Shown here: one piece after another, positions 8,560 to 15,161 of the stretch | How the letters are laid out: every line of letters begins with the position of its first letter | Position numbering within the stretch: position 1 is the first letter of the stretch | Assembly (NCBI RefSeq): GCF_003609605.1 | Contig: NZ_MCHY01000003.1 | Coordinates: 1 to 43,524, forward strand | Length of the DNA stretch: 43,524 bases | Direction: 5' to 3' | Origin: Ammoniphilus oxalaticus | GTDB taxonomy: Bacteria > Bacillota > Bacilli > Aneurinibacillales > RAOX-1 | Program-made: the position numbers and the translations under genes | Notes under the pieces: model-generated | What the model was told of the DNA's origin: nothing | The model's database searches: none | What the model saw: the letters and a program-made list of their open reading frames with translations, nothing else

Positions 8560-8834
8560 TAAATAAGCTTTCCCTCGTCATTGATCGGCACTATACGGAA
8601 TGGATCTTCTTTCGTAACGCCATGCCTATCTTGAATCCAATTAATAAAATCAGGATGATTTAAAAAATAAGAAAGTACTTCATTAACGAGTTCTGATTCC
8701 GTTGTGTTACAAGACCGAGCCAATCGATTCAATTTTTGTTTATCATCAGATGATACATAAGATTGAACACGCTCTTTTTTATCTGAACGCGTATTTCGGA
8801 CTGGCGCCCCCTGCCCTACTCCTCTAACCTTCAC
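8556..8834 (-). CDS. Ribbon-helix-helix (CopG/Arc-like) DNA-binding protein
   Basis: A basic N-terminal arm (residues 1-23) precedes an RHH-like core: strand RVQSYVSSDDKQKLNRLA, then a helix with TESELVNEVLSYFLN. At 92 residues it fits a small plasmid regulator. ATG at 8834 follows CGGAGTGA. The gene lies downstream of the parA operon on the same strand, separated from it by array C, which has a terminator-like stem. It may be a copy-number or transfer repressor, or a second centromere-binding protein. The target site is unknown; the hexamer arrays are the obvious candidate. Confidence 0.75.
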   Translation of the reverse strand: MKVRGVGQGAPVRNTRSDKKERVQSYVSSDDKQKLNRLARSCNTTESELVNEVLSYFLNHPDFINWIQDRHGVTKEDPFRIVPINDEGKLIY

Positions 8835-8994
8835 ATAATCACTCCGTTTCTCATTTATCCTCTAGTCTCAGAGTATGAGCCACTAAAAGTTTGAGACTCT
8901 CAACGTCTTAGATGTTAAAAGTTTATGCATCTGAAAGTCCCGATAGAACGACGTGAAACTTACTTACGAACCCTATGTGCTTGGAAAAAAAGAA

Positions 8995-9031
8995 AACACT
9001 TACATATACGTTTACGTATATGTAAGTGTTT
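8995..9031. repeat. Hexamer array C forming a perfect 16-bp inverted repeat (operator and terminator-like)
   Basis: AACACTTACATATACG and its exact reverse complement flank TTTA (8995-9030). In the hexamer phase it reads ACACTT, ACATAT, ACGTTT, ACGTAT, ATGTAA, GTGTTT. On the minus strand the stem is followed by a T-rich run (TTTCTTTTTTTCC), so it may also end the parA operon transcript. Confidence 0.75.
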
Positions 9032-9066
9032 GTGTTGTTGTTTTCAAATATTTTATAGAAGGGAGC

Positions 9067-9315
9067 TTATATCTTAAAATACTGACGTAATGCTTCATTA
9101 AAAATCCTTGTTTTTTCTCCACGTTCATTTTGAGCCTCTCGTGTAATAAGCTCAATGATTTCATTTTCAATCCACACCGTTTGGCGTGAATAGCGATCCT
9201 CAAATTTTTCCCTTTTCTTTCCTCTGTTTACGTTTGCATGAACAGGTTCAATTAGTTGCTCGTGAGCAGACGATCGGACCTTATTCTTTATTTTGTCCTT
9301 AAAGTTATTAGACAC
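9067..9315 (-). CDS. RHH centromere-binding protein, ParB-analogue of the partition operon
   Basis: The gene follows parA and overlaps its end by 8 bases, the usual place for the small ParB/ParG/omega-type partner. The N-terminal half is basic and disordered-looking (NRGKKREKF). The C-terminal half has an RHH pattern: strand RQTVWIENEIIELI, then a helix ending TRIFNEALRQYFKI. At 82 residues it matches ParG or omega rather than classical ParB. Such proteins bind short direct repeats in their own promoter and the centromere, and stimulate ParA ATPase. The hexamer arrays at 10086-10115 and elsewhere are the predicted sites. Confidence 0.8.
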   Translation of the reverse strand: MSNNFKDKIKNKVRSSAHEQLIEPVHANVNRGKKREKFEDRYSRQTVWIENEIIELITREAQNERGEKTRIFNEALRQYFKI

Positions 9316-10066
9316 GATTAATCAACTCCTTTACGACATCATGAAAAGGTTCTACAGCCTGCCTCAACTCTGAGTTATTAAAAAAACCGTTAATAGGTAA
9401 TCGGCCTGTTGCAGCTTTTCTAGAAATAATAGTTTCGAAAACTAACTCTGGATAATCCTCTTCGACCAACTCAATAAAAGCCTTGGAATCCGTTCGACGT
9501 GAATCGATCATCGATCGAAGGATTCCCGCCACTTTTAATTTCGGATTAACCTTTCTTTGAGCATGGCCTACAGTCTCTAGGAACCTTTCTAATGCTGAAT
9601 AACAAAACCTTGAAGCCTCAAATAAAACCACAACAGCATCAGACGCACACAATGCGTTAATTGTTTGGTCACCCAAGGCGGGAGGTGTATCAATCAAAAT
9701 ATAATCATAGTCATCTTTCACTTTTTCAAGTGTCTTATCTAAAACTAAGGATCGATTATCTCCGTATTCTGAATACAGCCATCGCGGAAATGTAGCTAAA
9801 AGATCTTCTGCCGTGAGTATATGAAGAGTGTCATCAATTCGATGTATGTAGCCTCGCGCATCTTGTTCCTTCATAGCCTCTAGTATTGTTTGACCATGAA
9901 AATCATAAATGTCTTGTTGGGTAAGAAGTTCGGTTAAGTTTCCTTGACTATCAAGATCAACGGCAAGGACCCGATGTTCCCGACTTAATAAATAAGATAA
10001 GGTTCCAGCGGTGGTGGTTTTTGCCGAACCGCCTTTTTGTATTCCGCAGGTTATAACGACTGCCAT
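9308..10066 (-). CDS. parA: ParA partition ATPase
   Basis: A 252-residue Walker-type ParA. The deviant Walker A motif is KGGSAKTTT at about residues 11-19, with the signature lysine present and alanine where glycine is usual. Walker A' is VLAVDLDSQGNLT (A-box), and Walker B is YDYILIDTPPALGD. There is no N-terminal HTH, so it is a small type Ib-like ParA and the RHH partner probably does the autoregulation. ATG at 10066 follows GGGAGGTGATACTAA. The promoter region carries array D. ParA uses the nucleoid to place plasmid copies into both daughter cells. Confidence 0.92.
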   Translation of the reverse strand: MAVVITCGIQKGGSAKTTTAGTLSYLLSREHRVLAVDLDSQGNLTELLTQQDIYDFHGQTILEAMKEQDARGYIHRIDDTLHILTAEDLLATFPRWLYSEYGDNRSLVLDKTLEKVKDDYDYILIDTPPALGDQTINALCASDAVVVLFEASRFCYSALERFLETVGHAQRKVNPKLKVAGILRSMIDSRRTDSKAFIELVEEDYPELVFETIISRKAATGRLPINGFFNNSELRQAVEPFHDVVKELINRV

Positions 10067-10085
10067 TTAGTATCACCTCCCACTT

Positions 10086-10115
10086 ACGTATACGTATATA
10101 ACAACGTGTACGTAT
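10086..10115 (-). promoter_or_regulatory. Hexamer array D in the parA promoter (predicted centromere/operator)
   Basis: Five in-phase hexamers: ACGTAT, ACGTAT, ATAACA, ACGTGT, ACGTAT. A minus-strand -35 box TTGATA lies at 10122-10127 (plus-strand TATCAA), so the array covers the spacer, -10 region and leader, about 20-50 bases before the parA ATG. Binding here would repress parA. Confidence 0.65.
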
Positions 10116-10215
10116 TTATATTATCAATGTTTTTGATTGGTGTATAGTAACCTTTTAAAATTAAATAGTTCTTCAAACACTCGCACTCGCGACAGAACAC
10201 ATCATAAAACCAAAT

Positions 10216-10251
10216 ACGTAAATGTAAATGTATATGTTTACGTATACGTGC
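10216..10251. repeat. Hexamer array E upstream of parA
   Basis: Six in-phase hexamers: ACGTAA, ATGTAA, ATGTAT, ATGTTT, ACGTAT, ACGTGC. Array D is about 100 bp away, so the two may be bound together as one partition complex. Confidence 0.65.
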
Positions 10252-10604
10252 CATTGTGGTAATATAAGGTATACGGAGTGGCAGAGGGATATCTATGGTC
10301 ATGCAGAAATGAATTGAATAAAGTCGAATCCTGCGATATAATTTAAAAAACCAAGTATTTCCTAATTACATTCAATTTAAAAAAATAAAATAAAAACCAT
10401 ACGGCCTAATGATCGTGCGCTAACACTTTCAATAGGTCTGATCACTGAGTTGCAGTCAGTGAACAGGAGCTTCCGCATGGCTTTGAATCCATCATAGGAT
10501 GAATTAGTTAACTAATTTACCTCATATTTTACGATATCAGAGTCGTGTTGTCAATTTATTTACAGATTACTTTCCGTTTACTGTAAGTATTTTAAAGGAT
10601 ATTT

Positions 10605-10647
10605 AGCCCTTTCACTCTAATCAGTGAAAGGGCTTTTATTGTTTTTC
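10605..10647 (+). terminator. Strong intrinsic terminator with no gene before it
   Basis: Perfect 12-bp stem AGCCCTTTCACT/AGTGAAAGGGCT with a 6-base loop, then TTTTATTGTTTTT. The T-run is on the plus strand. No plus-strand protein gene lies between 10303 and here. Confidence 0.85.
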
Positions 10648-10662
10648 TAAGAAAAAGATAAA

Positions 10663-10701
10663 AAAACCACCCTTTGTCTTTGGCGGGACGAGGTGGTTTT
10701 T
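10663..10701. terminator. Second intrinsic terminator upstream of rep
   Basis: AAAACCACC/GGTGGTTTT with a 20-base loop and T5 on the right side; the A-run on the left allows minus-strand use. With the previous stem it insulates rep from read-through. Confidence 0.7.
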
Positions 10702-10708
10702 CAAAACA

Positions 10709-10794
10709 GGCAGGAGTCCTATCAGGGATCCTAATAGAGTCCTACACTCAATTTAATTAAATTATATTTTAACACAAAATATAGGACTCCTGCC
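10709..10794. promoter_or_regulatory. Spaced 14-bp inverted repeat over the rep promoter region
   Basis: GGCAGGAGTCCTAT (10709-10722) is exactly complementary to ATAGGACTCCTGCC (10781-10794). The 58-base AT-rich spacer contains related boxes GATCCTAAT and AGTCCTAC and could hold the rep promoter. The right arm ends 24 bases before the rep ATG. It could be an operator for Rep or an RNA stem controlling rep expression. Confidence 0.6.
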
Positions 10795-10818
10795 AATAAA
10801 ATATTGGGGGAGATTGTA

Positions 10819-11937
10819 ATGACTAAAGATTCCGTTAAATTTGTTTCAGGTAGAAAGAAAACAAGAGGGGAATTAAGGCTACCTCAGTTACATTTTATCG
10901 TATTAGACGATTGGCAAGATAAGATTGGTAAAGACGCAATATGGGCATGGCTCCAATTTTATACATGGGCAGACCGTAGCCAATCGGAACGGGAACATGA
11001 TGTAATCCCTAATAGCATGAATAAAATTCAAAAGAAACTCGGTGTCGGAAAAGGAACATTCTATAATAAAATCATCAGGCCACTTTGGAATCACGGCCTA
11101 ATTGATCTACAGGAAATAGAATTAAAAAGTAAGGGTGGCCATAATCCAGTTAATATAATCGTATATGAGTATCCACAAAACGATCCTGCTTTAGCAACAA
11201 GACCGATTAAACCTATACGTGATTATGATAAAGATTATAAGACTGAAACGAGAAAAACCGCTTTAAAAGGTGGTCGGCCAAAAAAAGAAGAAGGGGGTAG
11301 TTCCCATACAGAACTACCTGACCCTAGTTCCCATACAAAACTACCCCTAGTTCCCGTACAGAACTACCCTAGTTCCGTACGGGAACACAATAATGTCTTG
11401 AATCAATCTAATGTTTTAAATGACTATAATGAGATGAATAAAAGTCAGTCTATCAATCAAATCAGTAGTTCAAATTTTGAACCACCTCAAACATATCAAT
11501 CTCAAATAGAAAGTGAATCTATTAAGTCAATCATATTAAAAAATCAAAAGATGCTTGACCGACTGACAGACATTGAAACGGTTTATTTAGCTATAAAAGA
11601 AAAACCTGGCTATAGCGAAGCTCTATTTATTCAAACCTTATTCAAAGCTAATGAGGCTAAAATTAGTGTCCCTTTTAAACACTACTTTCTAAAAGCCATG
11701 ATGAATAACGTAAAAGCGGAAGAAGCAACTACAACTCAAGCTCAAAAGAAGAAAACGGATATGCCTGAATGGATCGTCAATCAAAGTCAGAGCGAACAAG
11801 ACACGGATCCAGCAGCTTCTTCCGATCAGGATGAACTCACGATGGAACAAAAACTAGAGGCAACAGAATTGCTATACCAATTGAATGAAATCGATGAACA
11901 AGAATATAAAAGGAGAAAAAGTGAGCTCATAGGCTAG
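10819..11937 (+). CDS. Putative plasmid replication initiator (winged-helix Rep)
   Basis: The N-terminal 120 residues form a winged-helix-like domain (WAWLQFYTWADRS, then IQKKLGVGKGTFYNKIIRPL and NHGLIDLQE), as in theta-type Gram-positive initiators and DnaD-like proteins. A low-complexity Ser/Pro/Thr linker at residues 155-195 is encoded by the iterons. The C-terminal half is helical and charged and ends in an acidic tail. ATG at 10819 has GGGGGAG six bases upstream; a TTG at 10804 also opens the frame but lacks a site. Iterons inside the gene, two upstream terminators and the nearby parA support an initiator role. The exact Rep family could not be assigned. Confidence 0.72.
   Translation: MTKDSVKFVSGRKKTRGELRLPQLHFIVLDDWQDKIGKDAIWAWLQFYTWADRSQSEREHDVIPNSMNKIQKKLGVGKGTFYNKIIRPLWNHGLIDLQEIELKSKGGHNPVNIIVYEYPQNDPALATRPIKPIRDYDKDYKTETRKTALKGGRPKKEEGGSSHTELPDPSSHTKLPLVPVQNYPSSVREHNNVLNQSNVLNDYNEMNKSQSINQISSSNFEPPQTYQSQIESESIKSIILKNQKMLDRLTDIETVYLAIKEKPGYSEALFIQTLFKANEAKISVPFKHYFLKAMMNNVKAEEATTTQAQKKKTDMPEWIVNQSQSEQDTDPAASSDQDELTMEQKLEATELLYQLNEIDEQEYKRRKSELIG
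11298..11386 (+). repeat. Iteron array inside rep, probable oriV
   Basis: Four copies of a 21-base unit, TAGTTCCCATACAGAACTACC, start at 11298, 11325, 11348 and 11370 with spacing of 27, 23 and 22. Each unit has internal dyad symmetry (TAGTTC...GAACTA). The last is degenerate and ends in GTACGGGAAC. Iterons within the initiator gene are a known layout for Gram-positive theta plasmids such as RepA_N types. Confidence 0.78.
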
Positions 11938-11959
11938 TCAAAGCAAAAGTCATCAAACG

Positions 11960-12004
11960 AGCAGACCATCCTGAAGGGCAATGGAAGCCTCAGGATGGTC
12001 TGCT
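11960..12004. repeat. Perfect 15-bp inverted repeat after rep
   Basis: AGCAGACCATCCTGA and its exact complement are separated by 15 bases. It starts 23 bases past the rep stop, but no T-run follows (GGCGCACGCGGG comes next), so it is not a standard intrinsic terminator. It could be an mRNA 3' stabiliser, a protein site or a single-strand initiation signal. Confidence 0.65.
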
Positions 12005-12107
12005 GGCGCACGCGGGCGTCAAGTCTAGACAAATATACCAACCTGGCATTCAGTGGCCTAGAAACCCTCTTTAGGGGCGTTAGAATCTGTTTTAACGAAG
12101 GAGATGA

Positions 12108-12428
12108 TTGGAGAAAGTGGTAAATTACTATAAAAACGAGAAGAAAAGGACTTTTGAAGATGGATCAAGAACGTTGGAACGAGGCTTGCATCGATTTGTC
12201 GTCTACATCAAACCTGTTTTTCTAGTGATTCTTTTGTTATTCTTAATGACCGTCAAAGTGCCGCTGGGCGGACTGCTCCTGATCGTGTTTGTTTGCATTG
12301 CCTGGCGAAAGATTTTGTATTCCTTTGGATTTATCCTCCAATGGCTGTTTAATTTGACTGTATCCATTTTTTCAGCCAGCTTGTTCTTCTTTTTACTTGT
12401 TTTCGCTGTGATCTATTTCTTCACATAG
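12108..12428 (+). CDS. Small membrane protein, 106 residues
   Basis: No family is recognised. A basic cytosolic N-terminus of about 33 residues is followed by two or three hydrophobic stretches (VFLVILLLFLMTV, GLLLIVFVCIAW, SASLFFFLLVFAVIYFF). It starts with TTG at 12108, four to five bases after GAAGGAG; no in-frame ATG lies nearby. It is the first of four small membrane-protein genes between rep and the toxin-antitoxin pair. A surface-exclusion or transfer role is possible but not shown. Confidence 0.6.
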   Translation: MEKVVNYYKNEKKRTFEDGSRTLERGLHRFVVYIKPVFLVILLLFLMTVKVPLGGLLLIVFVCIAWRKILYSFGFILQWLFNLTVSIFSASLFFFLLVFAVIYFFT

Positions 12429-12543
12429 GTGTGTATATTCTTGAATATGAGAAGCGGCAATTCGTTTTGAAAAAATATTTAAGGGATCCTCTTACAAAAT
12501 AAGGTTCACATGCATGGAGGGCTCCTGAAAAGAGGTGAGAGAC

Positions 12544-12723
12544 ATGGGGTTTTTCTTTTCGACGATTTTATTTTCAATTCTATTTTTCATTAGCTGTGTC
12601 GTTATGGCTATGAGGTTACGGGACCGTAAAGACGACGGAATCATAGGGCGCACAATCATTAGCTCCATGTTATTAGGGTCTTTGATTTTTTGTTTGTTAG
12701 GGTTTATAGGGAATGTTATTTGA
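12544..12723 (+). CDS. Small two-pass membrane protein, 59 residues
   Basis: Two hydrophobic helices (FFFSTILFSILFFISCVVMAM and IISSMLLGSLIFCLLGFIG region) flank a charged loop RLRDRKDDGIIGR. ATG at 12544 follows AGAGGTGAG with good spacing; the upstream GTG at 12535 overlaps that site and is unlikely. No homologous family is recognised. Gene and ribosome site look genuine. Confidence 0.55.
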   Translation: MGFFFSTILFSILFFISCVVMAMRLRDRKDDGIIGRTIISSMLLGSLIFCLLGFIGNVI

Positions 12724-13038
12724 AGTTGTATAGCTTTTACATGCAGGGGAACAAAAGTTAGATTTTGTCCGCTTACTTCAACACGGCCATAGAGCGGATT
12801 GCCTTGAATTCAAAGGGATTGGACTGTTCATAAGCCCGATTTGTTTATGCAGGAATCTATACATGGCCCCTTTTAGGGCGTAAACTCGCCTTTATTGGCT
12901 CTTTCGAGCGCATAGAATAAAAAAATGAGGGGAAAACGGGTCTGATCCCGGTAACAGTGTTACTGTGTTACTCAGTAACTATGACGGGGAGGTAGGGTTT
13001 CTACGAACATTGCTTGTCCAAAGGAGTTGTATAGCATA
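12724..13038. other. Intergenic region between small membrane genes, holds tandem dyads
   Basis: The only clear structure is at 12951-12979, listed separately. The rest shows short pairing (GGCCCCTTTTAGGGC near 12864) but no gene. Confidence 0.5.
12951..12979. promoter_or_regulatory. Two overlapping-style GTTAC dyads, putative operator
   Basis: GTAACAGTGTTAC and GTTACTCAGTAAC, two palindromes built from the same GTTAC half-site, lie 3 bases apart. They are 60-88 bases before the gene at 13039, where a repressor would act. Confidence 0.5.
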
Positions 13039-13290
13039 TTGAAGAAAAGCACTTATTTTATCATAGGCACTCTTTTTCTTATTTTTAGCGGTTTGATATA
13101 TACAATTGAACGGATAAATTCAATTGTATTCTGGTCTGTACATAGGATTGCGGCAAGTGGAGGCGGTAGTTATCCAACAGATCCAACGATGCCGTCATTA
13201 ACTGAAAACTTTTTTGTAATGGCATTTTTAATAATAGGCATTTTATTCTTCTTAGCAGGTTTGCTAAATGTTTTAAAAGAGATGAAGTAA
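13039..13290 (+). CDS. Small two-pass membrane protein, 83 residues
   Basis: Two membrane helices (YFIIGTLFLIFSGLIY and FFVMAFLIIGILFFLAGLL) are separated by an external loop rich in Ser, Gly and Pro. The start is taken as TTG 13039, 12 bases after AAGGAG; TTG 13027 would touch the ribosome site. A terminator stem follows directly. The function is unknown; loop and size resemble immunity or exclusion proteins only loosely. Confidence 0.55.
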   Translation: MKKSTYFIIGTLFLIFSGLIYTIERINSIVFWSVHRIAASGGGSYPTDPTMPSLTENFFVMAFLIIGILFFLAGLLNVLKEMK

Positions 13291-13335
13291 ATGCTACTCT
13301 AGCGTGACAAAACCGTTATTTTGTAGCATCATTTT
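13291..13335 (+). terminator. Terminator after the 13039 gene
   Basis: ATGCTAC (13291-13297) pairs with GTAGCAT (13323-13329), with further inner pairing ACAAAA/TTTTGT, followed by CATTTTTATTT. Confidence 0.6.
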
Positions 13336-13359
13336 TATTTAGGATTTAAAGGAGATATC

Positions 13360-13527
13360 ATGCGATCTACTAAAATAATGCTATTGGGTATAGCATTAAT
13401 GTTGGTTTCAATATACATTCCACACGAACCTGCATTTAGGACAGCTGGGAATGAGCTCTACCTTTTAATTTTTGGGTTTATTCTTACTCTAGTCGGATTC
13501 TTTAAAAAAGAAGATCGTAACAAATAA
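13360..13527 (+). CDS. Two-pass membrane miniprotein, 55 residues
   Basis: ATG at 13360 follows AAAGGAGATATC with ideal spacing. The product has two hydrophobic segments, MLLGIALMLVSIYI and LYLLIFGFILTLVGFF, joined by a short hydrophilic loop, and a basic end KKEDRNK. A bidirectional terminator begins 10 bases after the stop. No family is recognised. It resembles the neighbours at 12544 and 13039 in layout (helix, loop, helix), so these may be related exclusion or stress peptides. Confidence 0.55.
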   Translation: MRSTKIMLLGIALMLVSIYIPHEPAFRTAGNELYLLIFGFILTLVGFFKKEDRNK

Positions 13528-13537
13528 ACTATAAGAC

Positions 13538-13580
13538 CCGATTTTCCCCTATAAAGGTATAGGGGAAAATCGGATTATTA
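13538..13580. terminator. Bidirectional terminator between the 13360 gene and the toxin-antitoxin operon
   Basis: Perfect 15-bp stem CCGATTTTCCCCTAT/ATAGGGGAAAATCGG with a 6-base loop, followed by ATTATTATTTTT. It separates convergent genes. Confidence 0.85.
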
Positions 13581-13594
13581 TTTTTAAGGTCCCT

Positions 13595-13858
13595 TTACTT
13601 GTAAATGCCGCCGCGGGAATCAATGGTGCGTATGTACACGATTTTTTCATGGTGGTCGATTTCAAAAAGGATGCGGTAGGCCCCCACTCGCAGTCGGTAG
13701 AGTCCAGCATAGCCTTTCATCGATCGAATATCGCCGATCGGGGGTACTTGAAGAAGGCCTCTTAATCCTGATGCGATGCGTTCTTGAATGGCTTTTTCTT
13801 GCTTGGCTAAAAATTTAATGCTGTTTCTATGGTAAATCAACTGATAATCCGAACTCAC
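13595..13858 (-). CDS. RelE/ParE-family toxin
   Basis: An 87-residue protein with the RelE fold pattern: YHRNSIKFLAKQ at the start, a central LRGLLQVPPIGDIRSMKGYAGLYRLRVGAYRI core, and EKIVYIRTIDSRGGIYK at the end. RelE toxins cut mRNA on the ribosome, and ParE relatives poison gyrase; the LRVGAYRI-type core with a final basic tail fits RelE better. The start is a GTG at 13858, inside the antitoxin gene (32-base overlap), which couples translation. On a plasmid this is an addiction module. Confidence 0.85.
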   Translation of the reverse strand: MSSDYQLIYHRNSIKFLAKQEKAIQERIASGLRGLLQVPPIGDIRSMKGYAGLYRLRVGAYRILFEIDHHEKIVYIRTIDSRGGIYK

Positions 13859-14078
13859 GTTTAGCGTCCTTTCCCGTCACAAAACCTTCCTCGCTGTCTA
13901 ATTGCCGAAGTTCCTCCTCTGTAAGTGGGGCATCGTCAGGTTCCATCTGATCGATTGCAGCCCAATTGGGGCGTGTGTGACGAAGCGCAAGGAATGTTAA
14001 ATAATCATAGGCTGATTTCTTGGCTTCCTCTGGCAGCGCGTGAACCAACTTCATGAGCTCTTCATTGCTAATTGCCAT
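13827..14078 (-). CDS. Antitoxin partner of the RelE-type toxin
   Basis: An acidic 83-residue protein upstream of, and overlapping, the toxin gene, the standard antitoxin-first order. The N-terminal half (SNEELMKLVHALPEEAKKSAYDYLTFLALRH) is helical and resembles small addiction-module proteins such as DUF2281. The acidic C-terminal half (DDAPLTEEELRQLDSEEGF) is probably the flexible toxin-neutralising arm. ATG at 14078 is preceded by AGGAAGGATG. It lacks an evident classical HTH, so autoregulation could be through the complex. Confidence 0.78.
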   Translation of the reverse strand: MAISNEELMKLVHALPEEAKKSAYDYLTFLALRHTRPNWAAIDQMEPDDAPLTEEELRQLDSEEGFVTGKDAKREFGLSVDLP

Positions 14079-14155
14079 GAAAAATCATCCTTCCTGAAAA
14101 ATGTCTGCTCTTATCTTAGCGTATCACAAACGTTAAATTTAATGATATGGATGTT

Positions 14156-14797
14156 TTATGAATAGGTCACCGGAACGACATCCAATTTTAACGTTTGCGC
14201 AACGACATACCTTCGATAGCCGTCTGTGAGAACACCATTCTTTGCGTTAATCGTGATGGGTTTGTCCAGGTGGCCATGCTTCTTTACAAACTCGATCGCC
14301 TGATGTGTTTTTTGACGATTGGGCACGGTCTGCAAAAACTCTTCTGGAATGGTAATCGCGTCCAACGGGATCAGGTCTTGCGTTCCTTTCGGTTGGCGTT
14401 GTGTCTTTTCTTCCGTTGCCGCGGCAACTTGTTCCTCCGCTTCTTCAATCTCTTTTTGAGACGAGGGTTCTTTCTCGGCTGACTTTTTCTTTCTATCGGC
14501 GACGATTTCAATTTGATAACAGACGACGCCGATCTCTCCCCAACATTCATCGACTGGGATGTCGAGGGTCGGCTCGCCTTGAATAAACAATCGATTTTCT
14601 TGCAAATTCTGTTCGTCGATGCCCGCTTTGGTTAACTGCTTCTGGTTCACAAAGACGGTATAGGTGATCGGGCTGCTTTTTGGCAATCCTTTCGGCGCGG
14701 AAGGTGAACCGCTTTCCTCCATATCAAAAGGGAAGATGTTGCCGATGGATCGCAACGAACTAATCGATTTACCTGTTAGGGTCATTTTGTGCGCCAT
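14156..14797 (-). CDS. ParB/sulfiredoxin-fold protein
   Basis: The C-terminal 75 residues fit the ParB N-domain/sulfiredoxin fold: IPLDAITIPEEF, then KPITINAKNGVLTDGYRRYVVAQTLKLDVVPVTY, where DGYRR corresponds to the family G-x-R-R turn. A coiled, Glu/Gln/Ala-rich linker joins it to an N-terminal domain of about 110 residues that is not recognised. There is no HTH or dimerisation domain of a true ParB, and parA already has an RHH partner, so it is probably not the segregation protein. Members of this fold can be CTPases, nucleases or DNA-binding. ATG at 14797 follows GGGAGAGGATG. Confidence 0.68.
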   Translation of the reverse strand: MAHKMTLTGKSISSLRSIGNIFPFDMEESGSPSAPKGLPKSSPITYTVFVNQKQLTKAGIDEQNLQENRLFIQGEPTLDIPVDECWGEIGVVCYQIEIVADRKKKSAEKEPSSQKEIEEAEEQVAAATEEKTQRQPKGTQDLIPLDAITIPEEFLQTVPNRQKTHQAIEFVKKHGHLDKPITINAKNGVLTDGYRRYVVAQTLKLDVVPVTYS

Positions 14798-14975
14798 GTT
14801 TCATCCTCTCCCTTCTGGTTTATTTTAACATCACTTTCTAAACCTCTCCATGCCATTTAAAACGAAATAAAGCGAGAAACATAAAGAGATCCAACTAGGT
14901 CCCTCTTTTTACTTACAGCGTTCTACACATTGGAGTTGTCACTTAAATAGGAACAAGTTGTTACTCCACACGGTT

Positions 14976-15011
14976 ACACATACATCTACGTCCACGTTTA
15001 CGATTACGTAG
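14976..15011. repeat. Hexamer array F upstream of the transfer operon
   Basis: Six in-phase hexamers: ACACAT, ACATCT, ACGTCC, ACGTTT, ACGATT, ACGTAG. It is more degenerate than D or E and lies 120 bp before the predicted transfer promoter, which may link partition proteins to transfer control. Confidence 0.55.
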
Positions 15012-15132
15012 CCATTCAACTCAATCCGAACACATGCGCCCAAGGTCATAGTCGCAAAGGCGCGATTGGCTACTTTGAATACAAATTAATACGTACCAAG
15101 GGTTCATTTTGACCGAAAGTTGACTAAATCCA

Positions 15133-15161
15133 TTGAAAAACTTGGATAGGTTACGTATGAT
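15133..15161 (+). promoter_or_regulatory. Predicted sigma-A promoter of the transfer operon
   Basis: -35 TTGAAA (15133-15138), exact 17-base spacer, -10 TATGAT (15156-15161). The XRE gene begins about 95 bases after the expected start site. Confidence 0.5.

Larger units (their letters stand above)
10252..10818. other. parA-rep intergenic region: palindrome, terminators and long dyad
   Basis: Contains a hairpin TCACTGA/TCAGTGA (10442-10462), a perfect 16-bp palindrome AATTAGTTAACTAATT (10502-10517), two intrinsic terminators and a 14-bp spaced inverted repeat, listed separately. ATGs here open only a few codons, so no protein gene is supported. A short non-coding transcript ending at the first terminator is possible. 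Confidence 0.55.

Noticed and set aside
9012-9203. 63-codon minus-strand ORF overlapping the RHH gene
   Set aside because: It is a shadow of the RHH frame and includes the hairpin array.
10084-10302. 72-codon minus-strand ORF upstream of parA
   Set aside because: It is made of the hexamer arrays read as protein and has no ribosome site.
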